This document shows positions 7,374 through 15,860 of a stretch of 64,000 bases of DNA, in pieces; position 1 is the stretch's first letter, and each line of letters begins with the position of its first letter. The notes beneath the pieces are model-generated. The model did not search any database, was not told where the DNA came from, and saw only the letters and a list, made by a program, of their open reading frames with translations. Origin of the DNA: Kushneria pakistanensis (GTDB taxonomy: Bacteria > Pseudomonadota > Gammaproteobacteria > Pseudomonadales > Halomonadaceae); the NCBI RefSeq assembly GCF_014652795.1, contig NZ_BMZM01000003.1, forward strand, positions 558,001 through 622,000, written 5' to 3'. Both the position numbers and the translations under genes were made by a program.

Positions 7374-8987
7374 ATGGCACGCGAACATGAAGATTTACAG
7401 GCCGATGTGGTCATTGTCGGCTCCGGCGTGGCCGGGGCGCTGATTGCCCACCAGATGTCGATGGCCGGCAAATCGGTGATCATGCTTGAGGCCGGCCCGC
7501 GCCGTCCGCGCTGGCAGATTGTGGAAAATTTCCGCAATGCGCCGGACAAGATGGACTTTCAGGCGCCGTATCCCTCCACCGAGTATGCGCCGCACCCGCA
7601 GTTCAGCCCTGACAACGGCTATCTGATCCAGAAGGGTGAGCAGGCCTACGACGCCCAGTACCTGCGCGTGGTCGGCGGGACGACCTGGCACTGGGCCGCC
7701 TCGACCTGGCGTTACCTGCCCCAGGACTTCGAGCTCAAGAGTCGCTATGGCGTCGGACGTGACTGGCCGATCAGCTATGACGATCTCGAGCACTACTATC
7801 AGTGGGCCGAGGAAGAGCTGGGTGTCTGGGGGCCGAGTGACGAAGAGCTGGGCTCGCCGCGCTCCAAACCCTATCCGATGGCGCCGCTGCCACTGTCCTA
7901 CAACGAAAGCACGGTCAAGACGCGTCTTAATGACAATGGCTTTTATGTGGTCACCGAGCCGGTGGCGCGCAACAGCCGCCCCTACGATCAGCGCCCGACC
8001 TGCTGTGGCAACAACAACTGCATGCCCATCTGCCCGATCGGGGCCATGTATAACGGGATCTTTCACGTCGAGAAGGCCGAAAAGGCCGGGGCACGCCTGA
8101 TTCCCGAGGCGGTGGTGTACCGGGTGGAAGCCGGCGAGGGCGGCCGCATTACAGCCGTGCACTACAAGGACCCGCAGGGGAATGACTACCGCGTGGAAGG
8201 GCGCTACTTCGTGCTAGCCGCCAACGGCATCGAAACGCCCAAGCTCATGCAGATTTCGACCAGCGACGCCTTCCCCGATGGCATTGGCAACAGCTCCGGC
8301 ATGGTCGGTCGCAACCTGATGGATCACCCGGGTACCGGAATCAGTTTCCTGGCCAGCGAGCCGCTCTGGCCGGGTCGCGGACCGCAGGAAATGACCTCGG
8401 TCGTGGGCTGGCGTGACGGTGATTTTCGAAGTGAGTACGCCGGCAAGAAACTGCATCAGTCCAACGTTTCGCGCGTGGATCAGATGGCCGATCAGATATT
8501 GAGTGCCGATGGTCTGCTGACAGGCCCGGCGCTGGATGAGCGCATCCGTGATCGCGCCTCACGCTATGTGCAGTTTGACTGCTTCCATGAGCTGTTGCCG
8601 CATCCGGAAAACCGGATTCGCCCCAGCGCGACGCACAGGGATGCCCTGGGTATTCCCAAACCCGAATTTCATTACGCCATTGATGACTACGTGCGTAAAA
8701 GCGCCGTGCATACCCGTGAAGCCTACGGGCGCATTGCCGAGCTGATGGGTGGCACGGAAATCAGCTATAGCGATGACTTTGCCAACAATCAGCATATCTG
8801 CGGCACGGTCATCATGGGTGATGACCCGAGCACTGCCGTGGTCGATGGCGATTGTCGCTGCTTTGATCACGACAATCTGTTTCTGGCCACCAGCGGCACC
8901 ATGCCCACGGTTGGCACTGTCAACTGTACTTTGACGGTTGCCGCACTGGCGCTTCGTATCAGTGACACGCTCAAGCGGGAGGTATGA
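7374..8987 (+). CDS. GMC-family FAD dehydrogenase large subunit (gluconate 2-dehydrogenase-like)
   Basis: The 537-residue flavoprotein oxidises a sugar acid, polyol or alcohol and passes electrons to the cytochrome c subunit encoded next. The dinucleotide motif GSGVAG is at 16-21. A cysteine-rich segment with C210, C211, C216 and C220 (CCGNNNCMPICP) matches that of cytochrome-linked dehydrogenases of this class, where it may hold an Fe-S cluster. The catalytic His/Asn pair is in the C-terminal region (NNQHICGT and GTVNCTLT). It has no signal peptide, which fits co-export with the Tat subunit. Gluconate, 2-ketogluconate and sorbitol are all possible substrates; sequence alone does not choose. 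Confidence 0.88.
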   Translation: MAREHEDLQADVVIVGSGVAGALIAHQMSMAGKSVIMLEAGPRRPRWQIVENFRNAPDKMDFQAPYPSTEYAPHPQFSPDNGYLIQKGEQAYDAQYLRVVGGTTWHWAASTWRYLPQDFELKSRYGVGRDWPISYDDLEHYYQWAEEELGVWGPSDEELGSPRSKPYPMAPLPLSYNESTVKTRLNDNGFYVVTEPVARNSRPYDQRPTCCGNNNCMPICPIGAMYNGIFHVEKAEKAGARLIPEAVVYRVEAGEGGRITAVHYKDPQGNDYRVEGRYFVLAANGIETPKLMQISTSDAFPDGIGNSSGMVGRNLMDHPGTGISFLASEPLWPGRGPQEMTSVVGWRDGDFRSEYAGKKLHQSNVSRVDQMADQILSADGLLTGPALDERIRDRASRYVQFDCFHELLPHPENRIRPSATHRDALGIPKPEFHYAIDDYVRKSAVHTREAYGRIAELMGGTEISYSDDFANNQHICGTVIMGDDPSTAVVDGDCRCFDHDNLFLATSGTMPTVGTVNCTLTVAALALRISDTLKREV

Positions 8988-8989
8988 TC

Positions 8990-10300
8990 ATGACCCAGCA
9001 TGTTTATCGCCATGGTCTTCTCATGATCATGCCACTGGCCCTGCTGGCAGGCAGTGCCACGGCGCTCGGCGCCGATCAGGACCAGCTTGAGCGCGGCGCC
9101 TATATTGCCCGCACGGCCGACTGTACGGCCTGTCACACCACCGATGAAGACAAGCCCTTTGCCGGTGGGCTGGCAATGCCCACCCCGATGGGGGATATCT
9201 ATTCGACCAATATCACGCCTGATCCTGACACCGGCATTGGTGGCTACTCGCTGGAGGAGTTCACGCGGGTACTGCGTGAAGGCGTGGCAAGGGATGGGCA
9301 CCGTCTCTATCCGGCCATGCCCTATACCGCTTATACCAAAATGCCGGATGAGGATATCCAGGCGCTCTATACCTGGTTTCAGGAAGGGGTCGAGCCGGTG
9401 CATCAGGAGAACCGGGAAAGCGATATTCCCTGGCCTTTGAACATGCGCTGGCCGCTGGCGGTCTGGAACTGGGCATTTGTCGATACCGGTGCCTATGAGC
9501 CCCGTGACGACAAGAGTGATGAATGGAACCGCGGGGCCTATCTGGTACAGGGGCCGACCCACTGTGGTACCTGTCATACGCCGCGAGGCCTGGCCATGCA
9601 GGAAAAGGCCAGCGATGACACCGGCAAGGGGTTTCTGTCCGGTGCCGACCTGGGCGGGTGGCATGCCTTCAACATCACCAGCGATCACAACAGCGGCATT
9701 GGTGGATGGAGTGACGATGAGGTCTTCAGCTATCTGAAAACCGGCGCGGCACATGGCAAGGGGCAGGCGGCAGGGCCGATGGGCGAAGCAGTGGAGCACA
9801 GCCTGCGCTACATGAGCGACGAGGATATTCGCGCCATCGTGACCTATCTGCGTGATGTGCCGGCCGTCAACGATGGTGATGAGATGCCGCGTTATGGCCA
9901 TGAAGGGCAGGGCAGCGACGCTTCCCGCCTGCGTGGTCAGGACAGCAGCGACGGCCAGCATACCGGTGAAAATGCCACTGACGGCGCAGCACTTTATCTG
10001 GGCAACTGTGCGACCTGTCACCAGGCAGACGGCAGCGGCTCACCGGATGGCTACTATCCGTCGCTGGTGCACAACAGCGTAGTGGGGACGTCACACAGCG
10101 ATAATCTTACGCAGGTCATCCTCAACGGTGTGCATCGTGCCAACAACGACGGTGAAATCTTCATGCCGGCCTTTCGTGATCAGCTCAGTGATGAGCAGAT
10201 CTCGGCGCTGGCAAGCTACGTGCAGACGCAGTTTGGCGATCCCGATGCCAAAGGGGTCGATGTCGGCCGCGTGAAGGAGATTCGTGATGACACGCCATAA
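8990..10300 (+). CDS. Triheme cytochrome c subunit of the GMC dehydrogenase
   Basis: The 436-residue protein has an N-terminal signal peptide and three CxxCH heme sites: CTACH at 45, CGTCH at 192 and CATCH at 340. This matches the electron-accepting subunit of alcohol/gluconate dehydrogenases, which delivers electrons to ubiquinone at the periplasmic face. Two ATGs compete: 8984 overlaps the upstream stop but lies 1 base from GGGAGG (8977-8982), while 8990 has the right 7-base spacing, so 8990 is chosen. A strong terminator follows, ending the three-gene operon. Confidence 0.9.
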   Translation: MTQHVYRHGLLMIMPLALLAGSATALGADQDQLERGAYIARTADCTACHTTDEDKPFAGGLAMPTPMGDIYSTNITPDPDTGIGGYSLEEFTRVLREGVARDGHRLYPAMPYTAYTKMPDEDIQALYTWFQEGVEPVHQENRESDIPWPLNMRWPLAVWNWAFVDTGAYEPRDDKSDEWNRGAYLVQGPTHCGTCHTPRGLAMQEKASDDTGKGFLSGADLGGWHAFNITSDHNSGIGGWSDDEVFSYLKTGAAHGKGQAAGPMGEAVEHSLRYMSDEDIRAIVTYLRDVPAVNDGDEMPRYGHEGQGSDASRLRGQDSSDGQHTGENATDGAALYLGNCATCHQADGSGSPDGYYPSLVHNSVVGTSHSDNLTQVILNGVHRANNDGEIFMPAFRDQLSDEQISALASYVQTQFGDPDAKGVDVGRVKEIRDDTP

Positions 10301-10330
10301 GTGACACTGGCAGTCACTTCAATACAGACT

Positions 10331-10360
10331 GGCCCGGTGAATGACCGGGCCGGTTTTTTT
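10331..10360 (+). terminator. Rho-independent terminator of the dehydrogenase operon
   Basis: GGCCCGGT (10331-10338), loop GAATG, ACCGGGCC (10344-10351), then GG and seven T. Confidence 0.92.
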
Positions 10361-10426
10361 ATGCAGGCGACGATGTCGATCAGACACCGTCAGGGGAAAG
10401 TGTTTTATTTCGGCCTGTCGGCATCT

Positions 10427-10723
10427 TCAGGCCTGGGGATTGAACAGCCTGATCTCCCGGATCTCGATATGCTCCCACACCCTTTCCTTCACGTAGGGCT
10501 CTGTCTCGAGCCAGGCGTCCATGGCCGCCCTGTCCTCAAACTGAAAGTGGGCGTTGGAGCCGATCATTCTGCCGTTGTCATCGAGCATGACGCCGCCGCC
10601 GATGAAATGCCCCTGCTGATAAAGCTCGCGAAGGCCCTCCAGATGCGCCTCGCGACAGCCCATACGGCGCTCGAGCGCTCCGTCATCCGTATAATCCCAG
10701 GCCAACAGGGTGTACTGCGTCAT
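10427..10723 (-). CDS. YciI-like protein
   Basis: The 98-residue protein has the YciI/YCII fold pattern: an N-terminal strand (YTLLAWDYTD), R..H at about residues 23-26 (CREAHLEGL), the GGGVMLDDNG turn and a C-terminal strand. Some YciI relatives are hydrolases using a His/Asp pair, but cellular roles are mostly unknown. It lies 29 bases upstream of psd on the same strand and may be the first gene of a short operon. Confidence 0.82.
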   Translation of the reverse strand: MTQYTLLAWDYTDDGALERRMGCREAHLEGLRELYQQGHFIGGGVMLDDNGRMIGSNAHFQFEDRAAMDAWLETEPYVKERVWEHIEIREIRLFNPQA

Positions 10724-10752
10724 GTCATGCTCCTTGTCAGGGTCAAAATCGA

Positions 10753-11631
10753 TCAGGACAGCTCTTCCGGTACCAGGGTGTCGGCCGGGATGTCAGGATC
10801 CGGCGCCAGCTGCTGGCCCAGACGAATCTTCATGCCGGGCGTGAGTGTCTCATTGAAGGTGTAGGCCTTTGGCAGACACATGACCACCGAAGAGCCCAGG
10901 TGGAAGCGGCCCATCTCATCGCCCTTGTCGAGCGTGACCGGCGTGTCGCGCCAGGCATCGCTGCGTGGCTGGCGAGACTGCGGTGTCACCTGGCCGGACC
11001 AGACGGTTTCAATGCCGGCGACAATCATCGCGCCCACCAGCACCAACGCCATTGGCCCCAGCTCGGTGTCAAACAGACAGACCAGCCGTTCGTTACGGGC
11101 AAAAAGCCCCGGAACCTCACGCGCCGTGGCATGGTTGACCGAGAAAAGCCGACCCGGTACGTAGATGGTACGCACCAGACGCCCCTTGAGCGGCATGTGC
11201 ACGCGATGATAATCACGTGGGGAGAGATAGACGGTCGCAAAACTGCCTTCGCGAAGCTCGGCGGCGGCGGCTTCATCGCCACCCAGCAGGGCGGTCAGTG
11301 AGTAGGCATGCCCCTTGGCCTGTATGAGCGTGCCGTGATTGATGCGTCCAAACTGGGAAAGCACACCATCGGCCGCGGAGACAATGCCCGATTCGATGGG
11401 CCGTGCATCGGGGCGCAGCGGGCGGGTAAAAAACTCGTTGAAGCTCTTGTAGCTACCCAGATCGGGATTGAGGGCCTCACTCATGTCAACGTCATAGTGA
11501 TTGGCAAAGCGCTGAATGAATGTATCGCGAATCCAGGGCGTGCGCGCATCGGCGAAGCGCCCCACCAGTCGGGAGATGGCGTGCTGGGGCAGTGGATATT
11601 GCAGCAGGGCAAACAGACGATCACGATTCAA
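10753..11631 (-). CDS. psd: Phosphatidylserine decarboxylase proenzyme
   Basis: Psd converts phosphatidylserine to phosphatidylethanolamine at the inner membrane. The proenzyme cleaves itself within LGSS (residues 245-248); the new N-terminal Ser247 becomes the pyruvoyl group. Most relatives have LGST, so the second serine is a mild variant. The sequence also has [11 protein letters not shown] and the [10 protein letters not shown] block. The open frame extends to 11697, but a TTG at 11629-11631 preceded by AGGTG gives 292 residues and begins at the conserved [11 protein letters not shown] region, so it is preferred with moderate confidence. Confidence 0.93.
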   Translation of the reverse strand: MNRDRLFALLQYPLPQHAISRLVGRFADARTPWIRDTFIQRFANHYDVDMSEALNPDLGSYKSFNEFFTRPLRPDARPIESGIVSAADGVLSQFGRINHGTLIQAKGHAYSLTALLGGDEAAAAELREGSFATVYLSPRDYHRVHMPLKGRLVRTIYVPGRLFSVNHATAREVPGLFARNERLVCLFDTELGPMALVLVGAMIVAGIETVWSGQVTPQSRQPRSDAWRDTPVTLDKGDEMGRFHLGSSVVMCLPKAYTFNETLTPGMKIRLGQQLAPDPDIPADTLVPEELS

Positions 11632-11718
11632 GAGAAACACCTGGAAACAGTAATGAATGAGGGCAATGTTACATACCCCTGCCAGGTGCTCAAGCACATT
11701 GCCGGCAGGGGCGGGGCA

Positions 11719-12546
11719 TCAGGTTTCAATCGGTGTATCTTCCCGATTGCCCCATTCCTGCCATGAACCCGGATAGGCACGAATGTGGTACCCCAGCGCA
11801 TGACCGATCATCCAGGTCAGGCCGCTGCGATGATGGCTCTGGCAGTGGGTGGCGATTTCGCTTTGCGCGTCGATCCCCATGGCGGCAAGTTCGCCCACCA
11901 GCTCCGAGAGATCCCGAAGGCGCAGGTCGCGGCCCTTGTCCATGGTATCGGTCCATTCGAGATTGACCGCCCCGGGGATATGGCCCAGACGCTGATTATT
12001 GCCCTTGACCCCGTCATACTCCTCGGGGCTGCGCGCATCCCAGATGGCAAGTGCGGGATCTTCAAGCCGTTCGATCAGCTCCTCACGACGAATGATCAGT
12101 TCCGGACGCTCAATGCGGGCCTCAAAGCGTGAAGGCGTCGGCGCTGTTTCCTCGGGCGTGACAGGCAGATCTTCTCCCTTCCAGGCATGAATGCCGCCGT
12201 TGAGATAGGACCACTGATCGTGACCCAGCAGGGTCAGGGTCCAGGCCAGTCGGCCGGCCCATCCGCCGCCCTCATCGTCATAGACAATCACGTGGGTCTG
12301 CGGCGTCAGGCCCAGTTCGGAAAAAAGCGTCGAGAGGGCGGCTTCATCGGGCACATCGTTGGCAACCGGTGCCTGACCCGACAGCAGACGGCGATAATCA
12401 AGAAAAACGGCCCCCGGTACATGGCCGTCACGATAGTTCTGGGCGTTGGCGGGGACATCAATGATCAAAAGATCAGGGGCTTCAAGATGCGCTGACAGCG
12501 CCCGGGGCTCGATAATTCGGGGGAACCTTGCCTCATCCTGTGACAT
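11719..12546 (-). CDS. Two-domain sulfurtransferase (rhodanese family)
   Basis: The 275-residue protein has two rhodanese domains. The first (to about residue 130) lacks a catalytic cysteine; the second carries Cys235 in CQSHHRSG. The loop differs from the CGSGVTA of mercaptopyruvate sulfurtransferases and the CRKGVT-type loop of thiosulfate sulfurtransferases, so the donor is not clear. AAAGGAG on the minus strand is 7 bases from the ATG at 12546 and only 1 base from an in-frame GTG at 12552, which decides the start. It lies upstream of psd, 87 bases away. Confidence 0.9.
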   Translation of the reverse strand: MSQDEARFPRIIEPRALSAHLEAPDLLIIDVPANAQNYRDGHVPGAVFLDYRRLLSGQAPVANDVPDEAALSTLFSELGLTPQTHVIVYDDEGGGWAGRLAWTLTLLGHDQWSYLNGGIHAWKGEDLPVTPEETAPTPSRFEARIERPELIIRREELIERLEDPALAIWDARSPEEYDGVKGNNQRLGHIPGAVNLEWTDTMDKGRDLRLRDLSELVGELAAMGIDAQSEIATHCQSHHRSGLTWMIGHALGYHIRAYPGSWQEWGNREDTPIET

Positions 12547-12680
12547 CCTCACTCTCCTTTTGGCGACGCGAGCGGGTTAACATGGGGCCCAAGCATTGCA
12601 CACTCGATGGCACCTCGCGAACGGTGGCAATGGCGGTCTTCAGGGAAAGTGATGTTTTGACAGCATCGAAGACAGTGACG

Positions 12681-12691
12681 TGTCGACAATC
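12681..12691. promoter_or_regulatory. TGTCGACA palindrome in the permease upstream region
   Basis: TGTCGACAATC at 12681-12691 is the exact reverse complement of GATTGTCGACA found upstream of rluE/icd at 50745-50755. A perfect TTGACA lies at 12657-12662, 18 bases before it. It may be an operator; no regulator is assigned. Confidence 0.35.
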
Positions 12692-12735
12692 ATTCAGGTA
12701 TCAGGACGGACAAACAGTGCAAGTGGAGAGTCAGC

Positions 12736-14064
12736 GTGCTCGAATCGTATTTTAAAACAACAAGTCAGGGCAGCAGCGTACGTCGCGATATCCTGGCCGG
12801 AATCGCCACCTTTCTGGCCGCCATGTACATCATTGTGGTCAACCCGACCATCATGAGCGCTGCGGGCATTCCCTTTGCCAGTGCCCTGACCGCGACCGTG
12901 CTGGTCAGCTTCTTTGGCAGTCTGATGATGGGGCTTTATGCGCGCAACCCGATTCTGGTGGCACCGGGCATGGGTATCAACGCGCTGTTTACCTACACGA
13001 TGGTTGTCGGGGCGGGTATTCCCTGGCAGACGGCGCTGGGGTGCGTATTCTGGGCAGGGATCCTCTTTGCCGTGCTGGCCGTGTTCAATGTGCGTCGCTA
13101 TATCATTGACGCGATCCCGGCGCAGCTGCGCTACGCCATTTCCTGTGGCATCGGGCTTTTCATTACGGTGATTGGTCTGGTCAATGCCGGTTTTCTGGTC
13201 AGCAACCCGGCCACCGTGGTAGGGCTGGGCGAGATGACGCCGACGCTGGTGACCTTTCTGATCGGGCTTGCCATCACGGCGATTCTGGTGGCACGCAACA
13301 CCCCGGGGGCACTAATCATCGGTATCGTAACGACGACGGTGATGGCCTCGGCGATCGGCCGGCTCTGGGGTGATGCCAGTGCGTTTTCCCCCACCGGCAC
13401 GGCGACACTGGTCAATTTCAACGGCATCTTTGCGCTGCCGGATTTCAGCGCCGTCGGGCAGCTTGATTTGATTGGAGCGCTCAACATTGCCTATTGGCCG
13501 TTCATCTTCGTGGTGCTGTTCACCACGTTCTTTGATGCGCTGTCGACCTTCGTGGGGGTATGTCAGGCCGGCAAGCTGCTGGATCGCAACGGTGAGCCGC
13601 GCAACATTCGCCAGTCCATGATGGTGGATGCCATGTCGGCGGTGATCTCCGCGCCGCTGGGCACCAGTCCGGCCAATGCCTATGTGGAGTCGGCCGCCGG
13701 CATCAGCCAGGGCGGGCGCTCGGGGCTGGTGGCCGTGACGGCCGCGCTGCTCTTTTTACCGTTTCTCTTTTTATCGCCGATATTGTCACTGGTCCCCTCG
13801 ATTGCCACGGCACCGGCGCTGATCATGGTCGGGGTGTTCATGCTCGACCCGATTCGCCACATCAACTGGTATGAGTTTGATGACGCCATTCCGGCCTTTA
13901 TCGCCATGATCCTGATTCCGCTGACCTACTCGATTACCCACGGCGTGGTGTTTGGCTTTCTGGCGTTCGTGGCGGTCAAGGCAGGGGTTGGCAAGCGCCA
14001 TGAAATTCGCCCGACCATGTGGATTCTGGCCGCGCTGTCACTGCTGCTGCTGTTTCAGGAGTAA
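12736..14064 (+). CDS. NCS2 family purine permease (AzgA-like)
   Basis: The 442-residue inner-membrane protein has about 12-14 hydrophobic segments. It contains the AzgA-group signatures MGINALFTY near residue 76, TTFFDALSTFVGV near 257 and the SPANAYVESAAGIS block near 313, which in relatives form the substrate site for hypoxanthine, guanine or adenine by proton symport. The start is a GTG with GTGGAGAG upstream. It is transcribed alone and ends at a bidirectional terminator facing rsgA. Confidence 0.92.
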   Translation: MLESYFKTTSQGSSVRRDILAGIATFLAAMYIIVVNPTIMSAAGIPFASALTATVLVSFFGSLMMGLYARNPILVAPGMGINALFTYTMVVGAGIPWQTALGCVFWAGILFAVLAVFNVRRYIIDAIPAQLRYAISCGIGLFITVIGLVNAGFLVSNPATVVGLGEMTPTLVTFLIGLAITAILVARNTPGALIIGIVTTTVMASAIGRLWGDASAFSPTGTATLVNFNGIFALPDFSAVGQLDLIGALNIAYWPFIFVVLFTTFFDALSTFVGVCQAGKLLDRNGEPRNIRQSMMVDAMSAVISAPLGTSPANAYVESAAGISQGGRSGLVAVTAALLFLPFLFLSPILSLVPSIATAPALIMVGVFMLDPIRHINWYEFDDAIPAFIAMILIPLTYSITHGVVFGFLAFVAVKAGVGKRHEIRPTMWILAALSLLLLFQE

Positions 14065-14084
14065 GGGCGCTGACCTGTACTACA

Positions 14085-14117
14085 CAAAAAAGGGCCGCCC
14101 TTGGGCGGCCTTTCTTG
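14085..14117. terminator. Bidirectional terminator between the permease gene and rsgA
   Basis: GGCCGCCC (14093-14100), TT, GGGCGGCC (14103-14110), flanked by an A-run before and TTTCTTGT after; ACACAA/TTGTGT pairs extend the stem. It can serve both converging genes. Confidence 0.9.
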
Positions 14118-14141
14118 TGTTCGACTCATGGCGGTGCGCGA

Positions 14142-15158
14142 TCAGCGCGGTGGTGCGTTGAGTTCATGAATGATGCGCCGAAAGCTTTCCAGCCGTTCGG
14201 GAGAAATCTCGCCGCGCTCAGATGCCGCCAGAATGGCGCAGCCGGGCTCATGACGGTGACGACAGTCACGAAAGCGGCAGTGGCCCAGATACGGACGGAA
14301 CTCGATAAAGCCGTTTTCGACCTGCCGTTCATCCAGATGGCCCAGGCCGAATTCACGGATGCCGGGAGAGTCGATCAGCGCGCCGCTGCCCTGGCTGAAG
14401 TGATACAGACGGGCCGTGGTCGTGGTGTGACGGCCCTTGCGCGTATCCACGGAGAGCTCGCCCACGGCCAGTGACTCATCCGGCAGCAGCGCATCGATCA
14501 GCGAGGACTTGCCCACGCCGCTCTGGCCGACAAACACTGCTGTGGTGTCATCCATGGCATCAATCAGCTCATCAAGGCCGCCATCACGCCGCGTCGTAGC
14601 GCCCACGACCGGATAGCCCAGCGCGCGATAGCGGCCGGCCAGTTCATGCAGCACGTGCTGATCATCAAGCAGGTCGATCTTGTTGAGCACCAGTGCCGGG
14701 GCGATGCCGGTGGCTTCAGCCGCGACCAGATAACGGTCGATCAAGAAGGGATGGGGTTCGGGCTCGACGGCAAACACGATCATGATGCGATCAATGTTGG
14801 CCGCCACACTCTTGAGTCTGCCGCGGGCATCGGGACGCTCCAGGGTTGAATAACGCTCAAGGCGCGCCTCGACCACGCCACTGCCATCGCTTGCCTCGCG
14901 CCAGCTGACCTTGTCGCCGGTGACCAGCGTATCGAGATTGGCGCGCAAATGGCACAGATGGCGCACGCCGTCAGCACCTTCCACTTCCATGTTGCGCCCG
15001 AAGTGAGCCACCACGCGTCCGAGCTGTTCTGGACCGTATTCCCCTTCCGCCAGCTGGCGCTGATCGAGCTGCTCGCGCTTTTCGGCGCGTTTGACACGCT
15101 CGGCCTGTACTTTCTCGACACGCCAGCGTTGCTGACGGGATAGCTTGCGTTGACTCAT
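14142..15158 (-). CDS. rsgA: Small ribosomal subunit biogenesis GTPase RsgA
   Basis: RsgA checks late maturation of the 30S subunit and uses GTP hydrolysis to release. The 338-residue protein has a basic N-terminal tail, an OB-fold (about 45-115), the circularly permuted GTPase with NKID (G4) before the P-loop GQSGVGKSS (G1) and DSPGIREFGL (G3), and a C-terminal zinc finger using C, C, H and C in HCRFRDCRHRHEPGC. It is divergent from orn, the usual neighbour in this group. A TACAAT on the minus strand at 15222-15227 is a possible -10. Confidence 0.96.
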   Translation of the reverse strand: MSQRKLSRQQRWRVEKVQAERVKRAEKREQLDQRQLAEGEYGPEQLGRVVAHFGRNMEVEGADGVRHLCHLRANLDTLVTGDKVSWREASDGSGVVEARLERYSTLERPDARGRLKSVAANIDRIMIVFAVEPEPHPFLIDRYLVAAEATGIAPALVLNKIDLLDDQHVLHELAGRYRALGYPVVGATTRRDGGLDELIDAMDDTTAVFVGQSGVGKSSLIDALLPDESLAVGELSVDTRKGRHTTTTARLYHFSQGSGALIDSPGIREFGLGHLDERQVENGFIEFRPYLGHCRFRDCRHRHEPGCAILAASERGEISPERLESFRRIIHELNAPPR

Positions 15159-15310
15159 GAAACTCCTGAACTGTCGTGGCCTCCCGCGCCTGCCGATCCC
15201 GGCTGGTGGAAAGCGTCGCGCAATTGTACGCTTTAGGGCATTCGCGTTTCATCCCGGCCCATCAAGGCGCGTCGGGAGAGATATCCCCTCAAGTCTATCC
15301 GGAAAGTGTC

Positions 15311-15856
15311 ATGAGTACTCAAAACGAACGTCTGATCTGGATCGATCTCGAAATGACCGGTCTGGACCCCGCGCGGGATCGTATTATCGAAATCGCCACC
15401 ATTGTGACCGACAGTCAGCTCAATGTGATTGCCGAAGGCCCGGTGATGGCCATTCACCAGAGCGATGAACAGCTCTCGCTGATGGATGACTGGAACACCC
15501 GCACCCATGGCGGTACGGGACTCACCGAGCGGGTACGTCAGAGCCGGGTTTCCACGCAGGAAGCGGAACAGGCGACCCTGCGCTTTCTGGAGCAGCATGT
15601 GGAGAAGGGCGCCTCGCCGATGTGCGGCAACAGCGTCCATCAGGACCGGCGATTCATGCAGCACGAGATGCAGGCGCTGGAAGCCTTTTTCCATTATCGC
15701 AATCTGGATGTCTCGACGCTCAAGGAGCTGGCACGGCGCTGGAAGCCATCAATCCTGTCCGGCCTCAGCAAGAAGGGCACGCATCTGGCGCTGGATGATA
15801 TCCGTGACTCGATCGAAGAGCTGCGCTACTACCGCAGTCATCTGCTGGCCCTCTAG
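15311..15856 (+). CDS. orn: Oligoribonuclease
   Basis: Orn is a 3'-5' exonuclease that degrades 2-5-nt RNAs, including pGpG from cyclic-di-GMP turnover. The 181-residue protein shows DEDDh motifs: [10 protein letters not shown] near the start, the [10 protein letters not shown] stretch (DEDD site II), and H/D near [15 protein letters not shown] is 6 bases before the ATG at 15311; the longer open frame upstream overlaps the rsgA promoter and is not used. The stop lies 4 bases from that of queG, which converges on it. Confidence 0.97.
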   Translation: MSTQNERLIWIDLEMTGLDPARDRIIEIATIVTDSQLNVIAEGPVMAIHQSDEQLSLMDDWNTRTHGGTGLTERVRQSRVSTQEAEQATLRFLEQHVEKGASPMCGNSVHQDRRFMQHEMQALEAFFHYRNLDVSTLKELARRWKPSILSGLSKKGTHLALDDIRDSIEELRYYRSHLLAL

Positions 15857-15860
15857 CGTG

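Noticed and set aside
8867-10021. 384-residue minus-strand open frame
   Set aside because: It is the mirror of the triheme cytochrome gene, whose three CxxCH sites fix the coding strand.
12657-12690. Sigma-70 promoter for the purine permease
   Set aside because: A perfect TTGACA at 12657 has no acceptable -10 at 16-18 bases, so a full promoter is not claimed.
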